Assembly: GCF_024181225.1 (NCBI RefSeq)
Contig: NZ_CP051198.1
Coordinates: forward strand, 2,692,919 to 2,756,918
Direction of reading: 5' to 3'
Origin: Treponema sp. OMZ 787
Lineage (GTDB): Bacteria > Spirochaetota > Spirochaetia > Treponematales > Treponemataceae
Length of the DNA: 64,000 nt
A program made the position numbers and the translations under genes. This document shows positions 53,362 through 63,994 of the stretch, piece after piece (within the stretch, counting starts at the first letter, position 1; each line of letters starts with the position of its first letter). The notes under the pieces were generated by a model. It was not told the origin of the DNA. It saw nothing but the letters and a program-made list of their open reading frames with translations, and made no database searches.

Positions 53362-55470
53362 ATGAATAAAAATGCAGCAAAAAAAAGGTTTTCAATACGA
53401 AATAAGTTAGTCATCATTTTTGGTGTGTTAATTCTTACAGCAGGCGTGATTTTATCTTCAACGGCAATTATCATTGCAGAAAAGGCAGTTACCGAAAAAG
53501 TTGCCGATCAGCTTTCCGAAAAGGCTCAAGATACAGCATCTATTATAGATGAAAGGATTCACGGTTTCTTTATATTTTTGGAAGGTATAGCTAAAATACC
53601 GGTTTTAAAGGAAGTCACGGTTCCCTATTCGGAAAAATTGGATGCCATTGCTTCAGAAATATCCGATAATAAATATATAAATGTTTTCGGATTATGTACG
53701 GCAGATGGGACGGTTTATGACTCATTTGGAAACAGTGCAAAAGTTTCTGACCGAAAATGGTATCAAAATGCAATTGCAGGGAAAAATTTTATTTCCGAGC
53801 CTGAAATTTCAAGAGGAACAAATACCTTGGCAATGACCTTTGCCGTACCCGTATTCGATAAAAACAAGACGATCATAGCAATCCTATTGGCAGATGTAGA
53901 CGGCTTTTGGCTTTCAGACATTATTGATGACATTAAAATCGGCCAATCAGGCTATTGCTACATTGTAGGTCACACAGGAAATACAATAGCTTCCCATGAC
54001 AGAAAATATGTCACGGATGAGTGGAATTCGGTTAAAGAAGCAGAAAAAAACAAGATATTTCAGGATATAGCCGATATTGAAACAAAATCCCTTAAGAACG
54101 ATAAGCCGGGTTTTGCAAAATACCGATGGCCGGAGGGAATGAAGGTTGCGGGTTACGCCAATATGATGGGAACCGGTTGGGGAGTCATAACCCATGCTCC
54201 CATAGAAGAATTTATGGGAAAGGTAACTGCATTAAAGCGTACAATGTATGCACTTTTAACAGGCGTTTTGCTTACCACCCTTGCCATTATATTCTTTATC
54301 TCGATAAGTTTGGTAAAACCGGTAGCAGCAGTTGTTAAGGCATTAAAAGAAATCGCTCAAGGAGACGGAGACCTTACAGTAAAACTCCCCGTTACAGGAA
54401 ACGACGAAGTAACCGACCTATCCGAATATTTTAACCAAACAATAGCTAAAATAGGAGCATCTTTAAAGTCTGTCGGCGGCAGCTCTTCAATCATGGAAAA
54501 TATAGGCGATGAGCTTGCAAATAATATGGAAGAAACAGCAAGTGCAATCCATGAAATTAGTGCCAACATCACAAGCGTAAAACAGCAAACTGTAGCCCAA
54601 GCTGCAAGCGTCAGCGAAACAACAGCAACCGTAGAACAAATTATACGCACAATCAAACAGCTGAATTCGAATATCGAAAATCAGGCAGCAAGCGTTGCAC
54701 AGTCATCTTCAGCGATTGAAGAAATGGTTGCCAACATAGCATCCATCACTCAAACCTTGGAAAAAACCGATGAAGTAATCAAAACCCTTGCTTCTGCAAC
54801 AGAAGACGGAAGAGAAACAATCCAAAGAGCTAATACGGTAACAAAACAAGTTGCTGAGGAATCGGGAAGTCTTATGGAAGCCTCAAGCGTTATTCAGCAC
54901 ATAGCAAGCCAAACCAATCTTTTAGCCATGAACGCAGCAATCGAGGCCGCTCATGCAGGCGAGTCGGGCAAAGGATTTGCCGTAGTTGCAGATGAAATAC
55001 GTAAGCTTGCAGAAGAATCCAGTATGCAGGGTAAGAATATTACTTCAACACTTAAGGTGCTAAGCGGAGAAATTGAAATGCTGGCAGGATCTGCAAAAAC
55101 GGCCGAAGAAAAATTTAATACAATCTTCGAAATATCAAATCAGGTAAAACACATGAGTACGCGTTTAACCGAGGCCATGAAAGAACAAGAAAACGGAAGC
55201 CGTGAAGTCCTCCTTGCAATTCAAGAAATAAATAGAATTACAACAGAGGTTACAAGCGGTTCGGAAGAAATGCTTGAAGGCGGCCAAAATGTTACAAAAG
55301 AAGTTGAACGGCTTGACGGGCTTACCCGTATCATAACGGACAGCATGAATGAAATGGCAGTCGGAGCCGTAGAAATAAATAATGCAGTCCAAGGCGTAAA
55401 TGAAATTACCCAACGGAATAAGCAAAGCATAGAAGTATTGGCAAATGAGGTTCGAAAATTTAAAGTTTAA
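53362..55470 (+). CDS. Methyl-accepting chemotaxis protein with periplasmic sensor
   Basis: 702 aa. TM1 at about 14-36, a periplasmic dCache-type sensor domain (about 40-290, with [17 protein letters not shown] and [12 protein letters not shown]), TM2 at about 293-316, a HAMP domain, and a long coiled-coil signalling domain with the hairpin [18 protein letters not shown]. It would sense a small ligand, probably an amino acid or metabolite, and signal to CheA. The start ATG 53362 follows AGGAG by about 7 bases; an in-frame upstream start has no ribosome site. Confidence 0.94.
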   Translation: MNKNAAKKRFSIRNKLVIIFGVLILTAGVILSSTAIIIAEKAVTEKVADQLSEKAQDTASIIDERIHGFFIFLEGIAKIPVLKEVTVPYSEKLDAIASEISDNKYINVFGLCTADGTVYDSFGNSAKVSDRKWYQNAIAGKNFISEPEISRGTNTLAMTFAVPVFDKNKTIIAILLADVDGFWLSDIIDDIKIGQSGYCYIVGHTGNTIASHDRKYVTDEWNSVKEAEKNKIFQDIADIETKSLKNDKPGFAKYRWPEGMKVAGYANMMGTGWGVITHAPIEEFMGKVTALKRTMYALLTGVLLTTLAIIFFISISLVKPVAAVVKALKEIAQGDGDLTVKLPVTGNDEVTDLSEYFNQTIAKIGASLKSVGGSSSIMENIGDELANNMEETASAIHEISANITSVKQQTVAQAASVSETTATVEQIIRTIKQLNSNIENQAASVAQSSSAIEEMVANIASITQTLEKTDEVIKTLASATEDGRETIQRANTVTKQVAEESGSLMEASSVIQHIASQTNLLAMNAAIEAAHAGESGKGFAVVADEIRKLAEESSMQGKNITSTLKVLSGEIEMLAGSAKTAEEKFNTIFEISNQVKHMSTRLTEAMKEQENGSREVLLAIQEINRITTEVTSGSEEMLEGGQNVTKEVERLDGLTRIITDSMNEMAVGAVEINNAVQGVNEITQRNKQSIEVLANEVRKFKV

Positions 55471-55492
55471 GCAAGTTGCTCAAAAAACCTTA

Positions 55493-55521
55493 TTGACATT
55501 TTTTTGATTTGATGATATATT
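55493..55521 (+). promoter_or_regulatory. Promoter of the tRNA-Gln/tRNA-Glu pair
   Basis: TTGACA (55493-55498), 17 bases, TATATT (55516-55521), immediately upstream of the first tRNA. Confidence 0.85.
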
Positions 55522-55534
55522 TTCGTCCTGTTAT

Positions 55535-55605
55535 TCCCCGGTTGTGTAATGGTAGCACCGCAGATTCTGGTTCTGCTTGTGGGGGTTCGAATCCTCCCTG
55601 GGGAA
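55535..55605 (+). tRNA. tRNA-Gln (anticodon CTG)
   Basis: Acceptor TCCCCGG/CTGGGGA, D-arm GTGT/GCAC, anticodon stem GCAGA/TCTGC with loop TTCTGGT (anticodon CTG), T-arm GGGGG TTCGAAT CCTCC, discriminator A. No CCA encoded. Confidence 0.93.
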
Positions 55606-55621
55606 TTTTTTTTATATATTT

Positions 55622-55693
55622 GGTCCCTTCGTCTATCGGTTAGGACATGAGATTCTCAATCTTAAAAGACGGGTTCGATTCCCGTAGGGACCG
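55622..55693 (+). tRNA. tRNA-Glu (anticodon CTC)
   Basis: Acceptor GGTCCCT/AGGGACC, D-arm GTCT/GGAC, anticodon stem TGAGA/TCTTA with loop TTCTCAA (anticodon CTC), a T-arm with GGTTCGATTCC, discriminator G. It is 16 bases after tRNA-Gln and shares its promoter. Confidence 0.94.
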
Positions 55694-55773
55694 ATTTTCC
55701 CGCATAAAAATATCTTACAAGTCTTGACCGCCCCCTATAGAATTTTTCCAAATTTACGATAATATATAAAGAT

Positions 55774-57483
55774 ATGGAAAGAAGTCTATCAACATTTGAT
55801 CAATTAGTAAAGTCATTATCCACTGAAGAAACGCAAAGCTTACTTGAAAGTATTCACCGAAGTATGGAAGAATTTAGCGGTGAAGTACAACCGGAAGAAA
55901 GAGATAGCCTTTCAGAAAGAATAAGAGATCACCAGTGTGCAGGAATAGCAAGCGAACCCTTTTTGATTCGTTTATGGCTTTCTATAAGATCTTTTTTAAG
56001 ATCCATTCCTCTAAAAGTAATATATAACGAAGAGTTATTAAAAAGAATGGCAAAAAACCTTAAAAGATCTGCCGGTGCATATATAAATATTCATCAAAAT
56101 ATTTATACGGGTGTATTTTACACGGAATTAAAAAATTTAAGAAAAACCCAGTTGTTTTTTACCTCTCTTCTTTCTGCATATGACTCAGGAAAAGGCTCTT
56201 TCTATATGCTGGTAAGCTCCTTTGTTGCTCCCGCAACATACGAAAAGCTTATGAAAGAGACAAATCCTTTTTCAATTAAAATTGGGTCGGAAGTTTCAGC
56301 AAACATAAGGACAGGCTTTTTAAGAAAAATAGATTCGGTTTTTTCTAATTTAACTGATGATGAAAAAAGCGAAATGTACCAATGTGCACAAGCAATCGAA
56401 TGGATGAAGTCTTTCTGCTCTCTCGCATTGGATAAGACCCTGCTAAGATTTAATGTTATCTCGGATTCAAATGCGACCTGCCAAGCCCTTACAATTCAGC
56501 CTGAAATGGAGGTTCTTTCATCAATTCTTTATTCCAAAAAAAATATACCGCATAATCTTCTGCAAGCCTTATTTTTAATGCACGCACAAGAAACTATAAT
56601 CGATGATGACAGCCGAATGGTAAAAGAGGCAGACGAATTTATCAAAGAAGCTATTGATGCCCTAGGTTCAATAAGAATCTTTTTAAAACAAGTTCCCCTC
56701 CTCGACATTACAAGATACATAAAAAAAGACATTAACTGGATGCCGTATAAACTGACCGGCGGAGAAGACTGGTTTATTTATTTTAAACAGGCTTGGTATG
56801 AACGCTTTAATCAAAAATGGTCTACTTGGTCATATGAGCAAAAGAAATTTAATATTAAGATTCAGATGATTAATCTTTTAAAGGTAGGCGATTTGGAATC
56901 CATGAAGTTTTGTCCTTGGCGAAACTTATGGGTAGAATGTAAATTCAAAAAAGAGCTTCCGTTCCTATTTTTAAAAACATTTTTTTATGCCTTTTATAAC
57001 GAAAAGCTGTCAGAAACTCTCAAAACAATCTTGGTAGAAGGCAATTTCTATAGGCATGAAAATTTAAACGAGTATACGACCTCATACAATGTGCTGGAAC
57101 ACCGTAAAGGCGAATTTGAAAAGTTTGAAAACCGATTATCTCCTACCGGAGATGTAGGCTCGACATTTGCAAAGATACGGGCAGAAAAAACCGCAACATT
57201 AAAAAATAAAAACCAAATTGAGGGCTTGATGCACTCTGTAGAGGCTGAAGCAAAACAGCTTATAACTTCCAGTATTGACGCTCTAAAATCCATTGAGCTG
57301 ATTTTAACGGGAATCCTTGGAGGCGGAAAAACCAGTACATATGCAACAATTACTAACTGGGCAATTATAGCTGGAGTTAATAATGCTCATTTCCGAGAGG
57401 AAGTCGCTGCCGTAAAAGAACAAATACACACAAGCATAAACCTCCTCTCCATGGCGGAAAAACTTGAGGCCGAAGCCAGATAG
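55774..57483 (+). CDS. Conserved spirochaetal protein, probably DUF5312
   Basis: 569 aa, no signal peptide, mainly helical. Features include an acidic N-terminus (EERDSLSERIRDH), a middle with WMPYKLTGGEDW and IYFKQAWYERFNQKW, and a C-terminus with a glycine-rich GILGGGKTSTYAT. The family name DUF5312 is from memory and not certain. Its role is unknown. The gene follows the tRNA pair and ends 3 bases before the convergent YggT gene. Confidence 0.6.
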   Translation: MERSLSTFDQLVKSLSTEETQSLLESIHRSMEEFSGEVQPEERDSLSERIRDHQCAGIASEPFLIRLWLSIRSFLRSIPLKVIYNEELLKRMAKNLKRSAGAYINIHQNIYTGVFYTELKNLRKTQLFFTSLLSAYDSGKGSFYMLVSSFVAPATYEKLMKETNPFSIKIGSEVSANIRTGFLRKIDSVFSNLTDDEKSEMYQCAQAIEWMKSFCSLALDKTLLRFNVISDSNATCQALTIQPEMEVLSSILYSKKNIPHNLLQALFLMHAQETIIDDDSRMVKEADEFIKEAIDALGSIRIFLKQVPLLDITRYIKKDINWMPYKLTGGEDWFIYFKQAWYERFNQKWSTWSYEQKKFNIKIQMINLLKVGDLESMKFCPWRNLWVECKFKKELPFLFLKTFFYAFYNEKLSETLKTILVEGNFYRHENLNEYTTSYNVLEHRKGEFEKFENRLSPTGDVGSTFAKIRAEKTATLKNKNQIEGLMHSVEAEAKQLITSSIDALKSIELILTGILGGGKTSTYATITNWAIIAGVNNAHFREEVAAVKEQIHTSINLLSMAEKLEAEAR

Positions 57484-57486
57484 GTT

Positions 57487-58068
57487 TTAAACAAACCTAA
57501 AATAAGTAAACATAACTCCTAATGAGCCTATCAAGGCACCGAATAAAAAGCGTAAAAGAACTAAGATGATTAAACAAACTATTATCTGTTTTCTTAAGCT
57601 CATAAATCTCCCGCCGGATAATTTATGCACTCTTACAAAGACGGGAGATAAAAACCTATCAAGCATATCGGCAAAATTACCTTGACGGTAGTTCTCGGAA
57701 AAATCAAGAACAAGCCTGATTATCAATATGATAATAAAGAAATTGAGTAAGAAAGAAAAAAATGACCAAACTATCCCCACAAGGTTCAAAGCAATTCTTA
57801 ACAGCGAAAATGTTCTTGTTTCTGCAATCTGAAAAAGCATATTAGAAAAAAGAGATAAAATCCCTATGGCCAAAATAGGCGAAAAATCTACCATCCCGAT
57901 TTGAGTAAATTTAAATCTTCTAAACCAGCTTAGATAAGGATTACAAATTTCATAAATAAAACCGCCCCGCGAGTTAGAGCCGAACCACGAAAGGAAGATA
58001 TAAATAATACAAAGATAAGAATATAACTTTACCGCAAAACCCAATGTGTTAAAAAGTGATGCTATCAT
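57487..58068 (-). CDS. YggT-family membrane protein
   Basis: 193 aa with two clusters of membrane helices. The first holds the YggT motif LSWFGSNS, then CNPYLSWFRRFKF and MVDFSPILAIGILSL. The second repeats the pattern more loosely (LDRFLSPVFVRVHKL). YggT proteins are linked to osmotic stress and cell shape or division in some bacteria. It lies 36 bases downstream of dnaE on the same strand. Confidence 0.88.
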   Translation of the reverse strand: MIASLFNTLGFAVKLYSYLCIIYIFLSWFGSNSRGGFIYEICNPYLSWFRRFKFTQIGMVDFSPILAIGILSLFSNMLFQIAETRTFSLLRIALNLVGIVWSFFSFLLNFFIIILIIRLVLDFSENYRQGNFADMLDRFLSPVFVRVHKLSGGRFMSLRKQIIVCLIILVLLRFLFGALIGSLGVMFTYFRFV

Positions 58069-58104
58069 ATAAACCTCTCTATAAAGATAATTTAATAATT
58101 TTTT

Positions 58105-61100
58105 TTATTCAAGCCAAATTTGTGCAACCCCGAACTGCATACTTAACTCTTCAATAAATTCCGGAGCCGAAGGAATTCTAATTTGAGGAGAGGCCTTAAT
58201 TATATAAGCCTTATCCTCATCTTTTGCGTGAATATAAACATCGCAATTGCCTGAACGTTCATACAAAAAATCCTTCAAGCCTGTCAGTTCCTTTGCCGAT
58301 GTTACATTTTCATCAAGCTCAATATGAACCTCGCTTAAGGCCTTTTGCTGTAATTTATCAATTTCCAAAACCTCATCGACCAAGAAAGAATGGGACTCCC
58401 CGTCACTGTTATCGATGGATCCTGCAAAACCGCAAACGGTTTCAGGTAAAAGAACAGCTCGATACTTTTCCCAAGTTTTCGGAAAGAATACCAAATCGAT
58501 TGTTCCGTTCAAATCCTCAAAAGCTCCGAAACCCATGGCCGCACCTTTTTTTGTTTGATGCTGCCTGACCCCTGTAAGCATACCCACAAGAACATATCTC
58601 TTTTTTGAGGTAGCACGGGCAAGGTGAGAAATATCCAATGTAGCGGAATTATCTATAACCTTGCGGTATTCATCCAAGGGATGCCCTGAAATATAAAAGC
58701 CCATAAGCTCTTTTTCGAGTCTGAGTTTTTCCTTTTTGGGAAACTCTTCGATTTTTTCAAAGACAAAGTCCGAAAACTCTTTTATGCCGGAACCTTCAAA
58801 CAGACTACCCTGCCCCATGCTTGCATTTTCTTTTTTTTGGGAAGCGTAGGCGGCAGCCCCATCCAAGTTTACCATCAAGGTAGAACGCTCCTGCCCTAAG
58901 CCGTCAAAGCAGCCCGTTTTAATCATAACTTCAAGATTCCGCTTGTTTTGAGTGTGAAGATCGTTCCTCTCCAAAAAATCGATAAAAGATTTATACTTTC
59001 CGTTTTTTTCGCGTTCTTCTGCAAGCTCATGAGCAGCCTGCATTCCGACACCCTTTATACCCAAAAGACCGAAAATAATATTCCCGTCGGGTGAAACGCT
59101 AAAATAAGGATCGGAAGAATTGACATGCGGCGGAAGAATTTTAAGCCCCATCTTTTCGGCTTCGGCAATGTATTCTGGAAGTTTATCTGTCGAGGTAATT
59201 TCATTGGTCAAGTTAGCGGCCATAAATTCTGCCGGAAAATGAGCCTTTAGATAGGCCGTCTGAAAGGCCAAAACCGAATAGGCTGCTGCATGACTCTTGT
59301 TAAAACCATAGCCTGCAAAGGGAATAAGAATTTCAAAGATTCTATCTGCATCTTCTTTGCTAAAACCCTTCGCTTCTGCACCCTTGATAAATTTCTCTTT
59401 TTCGGTTTTCATAACCTCGATTTTTTTCTTTCCCATAGCACGGCGGAGAATATCGGCTTGGCCGAGGGAGTAGCCAGCTATTCTTTGGGCGACCTGCATA
59501 ACCTGTTCCTGATAAACGATAACCCCGTAGGTTTCGGCCAATATGTCTTCAAGGCAGGGATCAGGATATTTTATTTTTGAATTATCGAATTTTGATTCGA
59601 TAAACTGATTGATATAATCCATAGGCCCCGGACGGTACAAGGCGTTTAAAGCGATTAAGTCTTCCATTTTTGAAGGCTTTGCCCGCTTTAAAATATTTTG
59701 CATTCCCTGACTTTCAAATTGAAATACGGCAGCGGCCTTTCCTTCACTCAACATTTTAAAAGTTTCCGGATCGGAATAATCAATATCGCCTATCGAAAAT
59801 TTTTTCCATTCCCCGCCCCTCTTATGAATGAGGTCTTCAGTGTGCTTTATGAGGGTTAAGGTTTTTAAGCCCAAAAAGTCCATCTTTACAAGGCCGCAGT
59901 TTTCGATTAGGTCCATCGTAAACTGAGTGGCAACCTTTCCGGTTTTTGAATCCTTGTACAAGGGAACATAGTCGGTTAAGGCCGTCTTACCTATAACTAT
60001 CCCAGCAGCATGAAGGCTTGTGTTTCTGTTACGCCCTTCAAGAGCTATGCTTATTTCAAAAAGCTCCTTGTATTGCGTGTCTTCTGCCATTTCTTTTAAT
60101 TCGGGAACCACATCAACGGCGTATTTTAAGGTAACCTCTTTTACTCCGTCAGTTAGGGGCTTGGGCGGTATGAGCTTTGTAATGGCGTTTACATCGGCAA
60201 GCGGAATATTTAAAACCCGCCCCACATCTTTTACTACAGCCTTAGGCTTTAAGGTTCCGAAGGTAATGATTTGGCCGACATTTTCATCCCCGTATTTTTG
60301 GCGAACATAGTCTATTACCTCCTGCCGTCTTTCGAAGCAAAAGTCTACATCGAAGTCGGGCATCGAAACCCGTTCTGGATTTAAAAAGCGCTCAAAAAGT
60401 AGATTGTATTTTAGGGGATCTATATCGGTAATCCTCATAGAGTATGCGAGGATTGAGCCGGCTCCCGAACCGCGCCCCGGGCCTACGGGTACACCGTTAT
60501 TTTTTGCCCAGTTTATAAAATCCCAAACAATTAAAAAATAACCGACAAAGTCCATCTTTATGACTATATCGAGTTCATAGTTAAGTCTTTCCTTGATTTC
60601 ATCGGTAATAACGGAATAACGCTTTTTTAAGCCTTCTTCGGCCAGATGCCTGATATAGTCTTCTTTTGAACTGAAGTCTTCAGGGATTTGGTATATAGGG
60701 AGAATGGGGCCTGGAAGAGGAATTTCCAGATTACACATTTCGGCAATGCGGACAGTGTTCAAAATTGCCTCAGGATATTCTGGAAAGAGCTTAGCCATTT
60801 CTTCTCCCGACTTAAAATAAAATTCGCTTCCCTCAAACTGCATACGGTTGGTATCGGTTCTAAGTTTTTTCATTCCGATACACATCAAGATATCTTGAGC
60901 TATATAATCTTTTTGTTCTATATAGTGAATGTCGTTTGTAAGAACTAAGGGAACACCTACCTTGCGGGCCATTTCGATTAAGAGCTTGGAAGCCTTTTTT
61001 TCTTCTTTTAGTCCATGGTCTTGAAGCTCTATAAAATAATTTTCCGCACCGAAAATTTCACGGTATTTGCGTACATGGGCCTCAGCCTTTTCCTTTTCTC

Positions 61101-61554
61101 CGTTTAGTAAAAGAACAGGAAGCTCTCCTGCAAGACAGGCCGACAAGCATATAAGCCCTTCGGAGTGCTGTGCTAAAATTTCATCATCTATGCGGGGCTT
61201 ATAATACATCCCCTCAGTATATCCCTTAGAACAAAGCACCATTAAGTTGCGGTATCCTGTTTCGTTCTTTGCCAATAAAATCAGGTGATAGTATTTTTTT
61301 CCGCCCGGAGTTTCTTTTTTTTCAAACCGGCTTTCGGGAGCAACATAGACCTCGCAGCCGATTATGGGCTTTATATTTTTTTCTTTACAGGCATTATAAA
61401 AATTTATAACGCCGAACATATTGCCGTGGTCAGTCAAGGCAAGAGCAGTCTGCCCCAGCTGCTCGGCCTTTGCCGCGAGCCCCTTAACCGAAGCGGCTCC
61501 GTCCAAAAGAGAAAAATCTGAATGAACATGAAGATGAACAAAATCGACAGCCAT
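58105..61554 (-). CDS. dnaE: DNA polymerase III alpha subunit
   Basis: 1149 aa, the replicative polymerase. An N-terminal PHP domain (LHVHSDFSLLDGA, DHGNMFGV), the catalytic Asp motif in PDFDVDF (near residue 400) preceded by GPGRGSGAGSILAY, the third catalytic acid in the palm, a thumb and finger region with KKIEVMKTEKEKF, and a C-terminal OB domain and beta-clamp-binding tail. All three catalytic regions appear intact. The PHP metal-site residues are well preserved, so it may have proofreading or pyrophosphatase activity. Confidence 0.96.
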   Translation of the reverse strand: MAVDFVHLHVHSDFSLLDGAASVKGLAAKAEQLGQTALALTDHGNMFGVINFYNACKEKNIKPIIGCEVYVAPESRFEKKETPGGKKYYHLILLAKNETGYRNLMVLCSKGYTEGMYYKPRIDDEILAQHSEGLICLSACLAGELPVLLLNGEKEKAEAHVRKYREIFGAENYFIELQDHGLKEEKKASKLLIEMARKVGVPLVLTNDIHYIEQKDYIAQDILMCIGMKKLRTDTNRMQFEGSEFYFKSGEEMAKLFPEYPEAILNTVRIAEMCNLEIPLPGPILPIYQIPEDFSSKEDYIRHLAEEGLKKRYSVITDEIKERLNYELDIVIKMDFVGYFLIVWDFINWAKNNGVPVGPGRGSGAGSILAYSMRITDIDPLKYNLLFERFLNPERVSMPDFDVDFCFERRQEVIDYVRQKYGDENVGQIITFGTLKPKAVVKDVGRVLNIPLADVNAITKLIPPKPLTDGVKEVTLKYAVDVVPELKEMAEDTQYKELFEISIALEGRNRNTSLHAAGIVIGKTALTDYVPLYKDSKTGKVATQFTMDLIENCGLVKMDFLGLKTLTLIKHTEDLIHKRGGEWKKFSIGDIDYSDPETFKMLSEGKAAAVFQFESQGMQNILKRAKPSKMEDLIALNALYRPGPMDYINQFIESKFDNSKIKYPDPCLEDILAETYGVIVYQEQVMQVAQRIAGYSLGQADILRRAMGKKKIEVMKTEKEKFIKGAEAKGFSKEDADRIFEILIPFAGYGFNKSHAAAYSVLAFQTAYLKAHFPAEFMAANLTNEITSTDKLPEYIAEAEKMGLKILPPHVNSSDPYFSVSPDGNIIFGLLGIKGVGMQAAHELAEEREKNGKYKSFIDFLERNDLHTQNKRNLEVMIKTGCFDGLGQERSTLMVNLDGAAAYASQKKENASMGQGSLFEGSGIKEFSDFVFEKIEEFPKKEKLRLEKELMGFYISGHPLDEYRKVIDNSATLDISHLARATSKKRYVLVGMLTGVRQHQTKKGAAMGFGAFEDLNGTIDLVFFPKTWEKYRAVLLPETVCGFAGSIDNSDGESHSFLVDEVLEIDKLQQKALSEVHIELDENVTSAKELTGLKDFLYERSGNCDVYIHAKDEDKAYIIKASPQIRIPSAPEFIEELSMQFGVAQIWLE

Positions 61555-61615
61555 AAGGCTTTAAGACTACCACAAAAGGCCCTTTTTTGCAAGGCTTGAA
61601 GAAAATTTTATTTAA

Positions 61616-61644
61616 TTGTCAAGTTAATTGTTTTATGCTATACT
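61616..61644 (+). promoter_or_regulatory. Promoter giving a probable leaderless mRNA
   Basis: TTGTCA (61616-61621), 17 bases, TATACT (61639-61644, with an extended TGC). The ATG begins at 61651, exactly where transcription should start. No ribosome site is visible. Confidence 0.75.
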
Positions 61645-61650
61645 CTTTTT

Positions 61651-63258
61651 ATGAGTGATAACAGAAAAATGCCCATCGGCATTCAAAGTTTTGAAAAACT
61701 TATAACAAACGGCTTTGTTTATGTCGATAAAACCCAATATATATGGAATTTGGTTAAGGATCCCATTCCATACTTTTTAAGCCGTCCGCGCCGTTTTGGG
61801 AAAAGTCTTCTTCTTTCTACATTAAAAGCTTACTTCCTCGGTCAAAAAGAGCTGTTTAAGGGCTTGGTTATCGAAAAACTTGAAGAGAGAGAAAAAACTA
61901 ACAGAGAAATCTGGCATAAATATCCGGTACTTCACTTAGACTTTAATCTTTCAAAATATGAAACAAGGGAAGATTTGGAAAGTATTTTAAACACACATCT
62001 TTCTTTATGGGAAAAGGAATATGGAACTGAGACTTCAGAGACCTCATTTGTAACACGTTTTGCAGGACTTATCCGCCGTGCCTATGAAAAAACAGGCAAA
62101 CAGACTGTTATTCTAATTGATGAGTACGATAAACCCCTCCTTCAAACTATGTGGAAGGATGAAGCTTTAAACGAAACATATAAAACAATTTTAAAGGGAT
62201 TTTTCGGGGTAATAAAAAGCTCAGACCAATATCTACGTTTTGCCTTTTTAACCGGAGTTACAAAATTCAGTAAGGTAAGCATATTCAGCGATTTAAATAA
62301 TCTGAGGGATATAAGCCTACTGTCGGATTACTCAGGCCTTTGCGGTATTTCTCAGGAAGAACTTGAAGCTGGTTTCCAGCCTGAAATTAAAAATCTTGCA
62401 GAAAATAACAAAATGAGCTATGAAGAAACTCTTGCAAAGTTAAAACAAAGATATGACGGCTACCTTTTTGCAAGAAATGGAAAAGCAATGTACAATCCCT
62501 TTAGCCTTTTAAATGTTTTTGCTTCCCGGGAATTTTCAAGTTATTGGTTTTCAACCGGAACACCAACCTTCTTGGTTGAATACTTAAAAAAAGCCTATTA
62601 CAATATTCCGGACCTCGATGGAAATATCAAGATAAATGAAGCCGGTTTAGAAACTTATAGAGCCGAGACCGGAAATCCCTTACCCATCTTGTTTCAATCT
62701 GGCTATTTAAGCATTAAAGAGTATCACGATTTTTCAAGACTGTACCGTTTGGGCTTTCCGAATGATGAGGTACGCTTCGGATTTTTAGATAACCTGCTTC
62801 CGGCCTACACTTCGATAAGAACCGACAAAACAGGTCTTTCTATTTGGGAATTTTACGAGCAAATTGAAGCCGGAGATATAGATAGCTTCATGCAAAAAAT
62901 GAAGGGAATAATATCCGGAATTCCTTATGATAACCTAACCGAAAAAAAATTAACCTTGCGTGAGCAAAATTATCAGACAGCCGTTTATCTTGTATTCGCA
63001 TTGATGAACCAGTTTGTGCATACGGAAGTGCATTGTTCAACAGGACGAGCTGACTGTATTGTTGAATTCAAAGATAAGGTTTATATTTTTAAGTTTAAGC
63101 TCTCATCAAGCGGCTCAGCCGAAGATGCATTAAAACAAATCAAAGATAAAAACTATTCCGGCAAATCTTTAGGCAGCGGTAAACAGACAATAGCCGTAGG
63201 AGCAAGCTTTGATGAAGAAAAAAGGACGATTAAGGACTGGGCGGTAGATAGCTTGTAA
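61651..63258 (+). CDS. AAA-ATPase/PD-(D/E)XK nuclease-family protein (altered catalytic residue)
   Basis: 535 aa. The N-terminal region holds the PF09820-type AAA domain (FVYVDKTQYIWNLV, P-loop RPRRFGKSLLL, Walker B VILIDEYDKPL); the C-terminal half is the PF08011-type nuclease. The nuclease core reads GRADCIVEF with Asp468, but the next motif is FKFKL: Lys481 stands where an ExK glutamate is expected, so catalysis is probably lost. A single-base change from a Glu codon would explain it. Such genes are common in host-associated bacteria, and their biological role is unclear. Confidence 0.88.
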   Translation: MSDNRKMPIGIQSFEKLITNGFVYVDKTQYIWNLVKDPIPYFLSRPRRFGKSLLLSTLKAYFLGQKELFKGLVIEKLEEREKTNREIWHKYPVLHLDFNLSKYETREDLESILNTHLSLWEKEYGTETSETSFVTRFAGLIRRAYEKTGKQTVILIDEYDKPLLQTMWKDEALNETYKTILKGFFGVIKSSDQYLRFAFLTGVTKFSKVSIFSDLNNLRDISLLSDYSGLCGISQEELEAGFQPEIKNLAENNKMSYEETLAKLKQRYDGYLFARNGKAMYNPFSLLNVFASREFSSYWFSTGTPTFLVEYLKKAYYNIPDLDGNIKINEAGLETYRAETGNPLPILFQSGYLSIKEYHDFSRLYRLGFPNDEVRFGFLDNLLPAYTSIRTDKTGLSIWEFYEQIEAGDIDSFMQKMKGIISGIPYDNLTEKKLTLREQNYQTAVYLVFALMNQFVHTEVHCSTGRADCIVEFKDKVYIFKFKLSSSGSAEDALKQIKDKNYSGKSLGSGKQTIAVGASFDEEKRTIKDWAVDSL

Positions 63259-63352
63259 TGATTATCAGGGCAGATTAACAGCTTCCGTTTCCTGCACATA
63301 TTATATTTATTTTTTTATGTTCAAATTTAAATTCCGCTTTTTGCCGTCAGCT

Positions 63353-63994
63353 TTAATTATATAAGCTTTCAACTGTATAAGCTATATTTATCGAATGAGT
63401 ATTTACTCTTTTATTTACAATATCAAAATCTGAAGCAGCTTTATTTTGAAGCGAATTGGCATAAATATACTTAAAACCTTTAAACATATTTAAAATAAAA
63501 CTTTCTTTTTCAATATAGCTTTCTCTCTGTAAACGGCTTTGTGCCTTTAAGACTTCATCAAATTTTTTAGAACTTATAAACAAAGTTAAAAATATACAAG
63601 CCGATAATAACATGGGCATTAAAATATTTATATCGTTATTGATAAGTTTATGAGTATCGGCTGCATTACTCGTATAAACATCATACCACTTTAAATTTAA
63701 AAATTTCTTTACAATTTTATTTGAAAGTTCCTCATAAATTCTTTTGTTTAAAACATTTATTAAAAGAATACGAAAATAATTGGTAAATAGACCTGCAATA
63801 ATTATTAAAATATATGTTAAAAGAAAGTTTAAATTTTTATAAGACTGATTATATCCGAAGTAAGCATCTATTACATATTTTAAATAAAGAGTTTCATAAA
63901 ATTTTAAAAGTGCAATCAAGCCAAAGGTTATAAAGTAAAAGGTTTGAACTATCCAAAACTTTTTTTTACCTAAAACATTGATTACACTTTTCAT
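63353..63994 (-). CDS. Shortened ABC transporter membrane domain (right edge)
   Basis: 213 aa of an ABC exporter membrane domain, with about four or five helices (FYFITFGLIALLKF and ILIIIAGLF among them), then NNDIN and a charged helix. The region where helices 3-4 normally occur is shorter by roughly 40-50 residues, and no ATPase domain follows: it stops after VESLYN. The start is ATG 63994, only six bases from the window edge, and the frame could continue beyond it. It is probably a degraded exporter subunit; a short stand-alone membrane subunit is possible. Confidence 0.6.
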   Translation of the reverse strand: MKSVINVLGKKKFWIVQTFYFITFGLIALLKFYETLYLKYVIDAYFGYNQSYKNLNFLLTYILIIIAGLFTNYFRILLINVLNKRIYEELSNKIVKKFLNLKWYDVYTSNAADTHKLINNDINILMPMLLSACIFLTLFISSKKFDEVLKAQSRLQRESYIEKESFILNMFKGFKYIYANSLQNKAASDFDIVNKRVNTHSINIAYTVESLYN

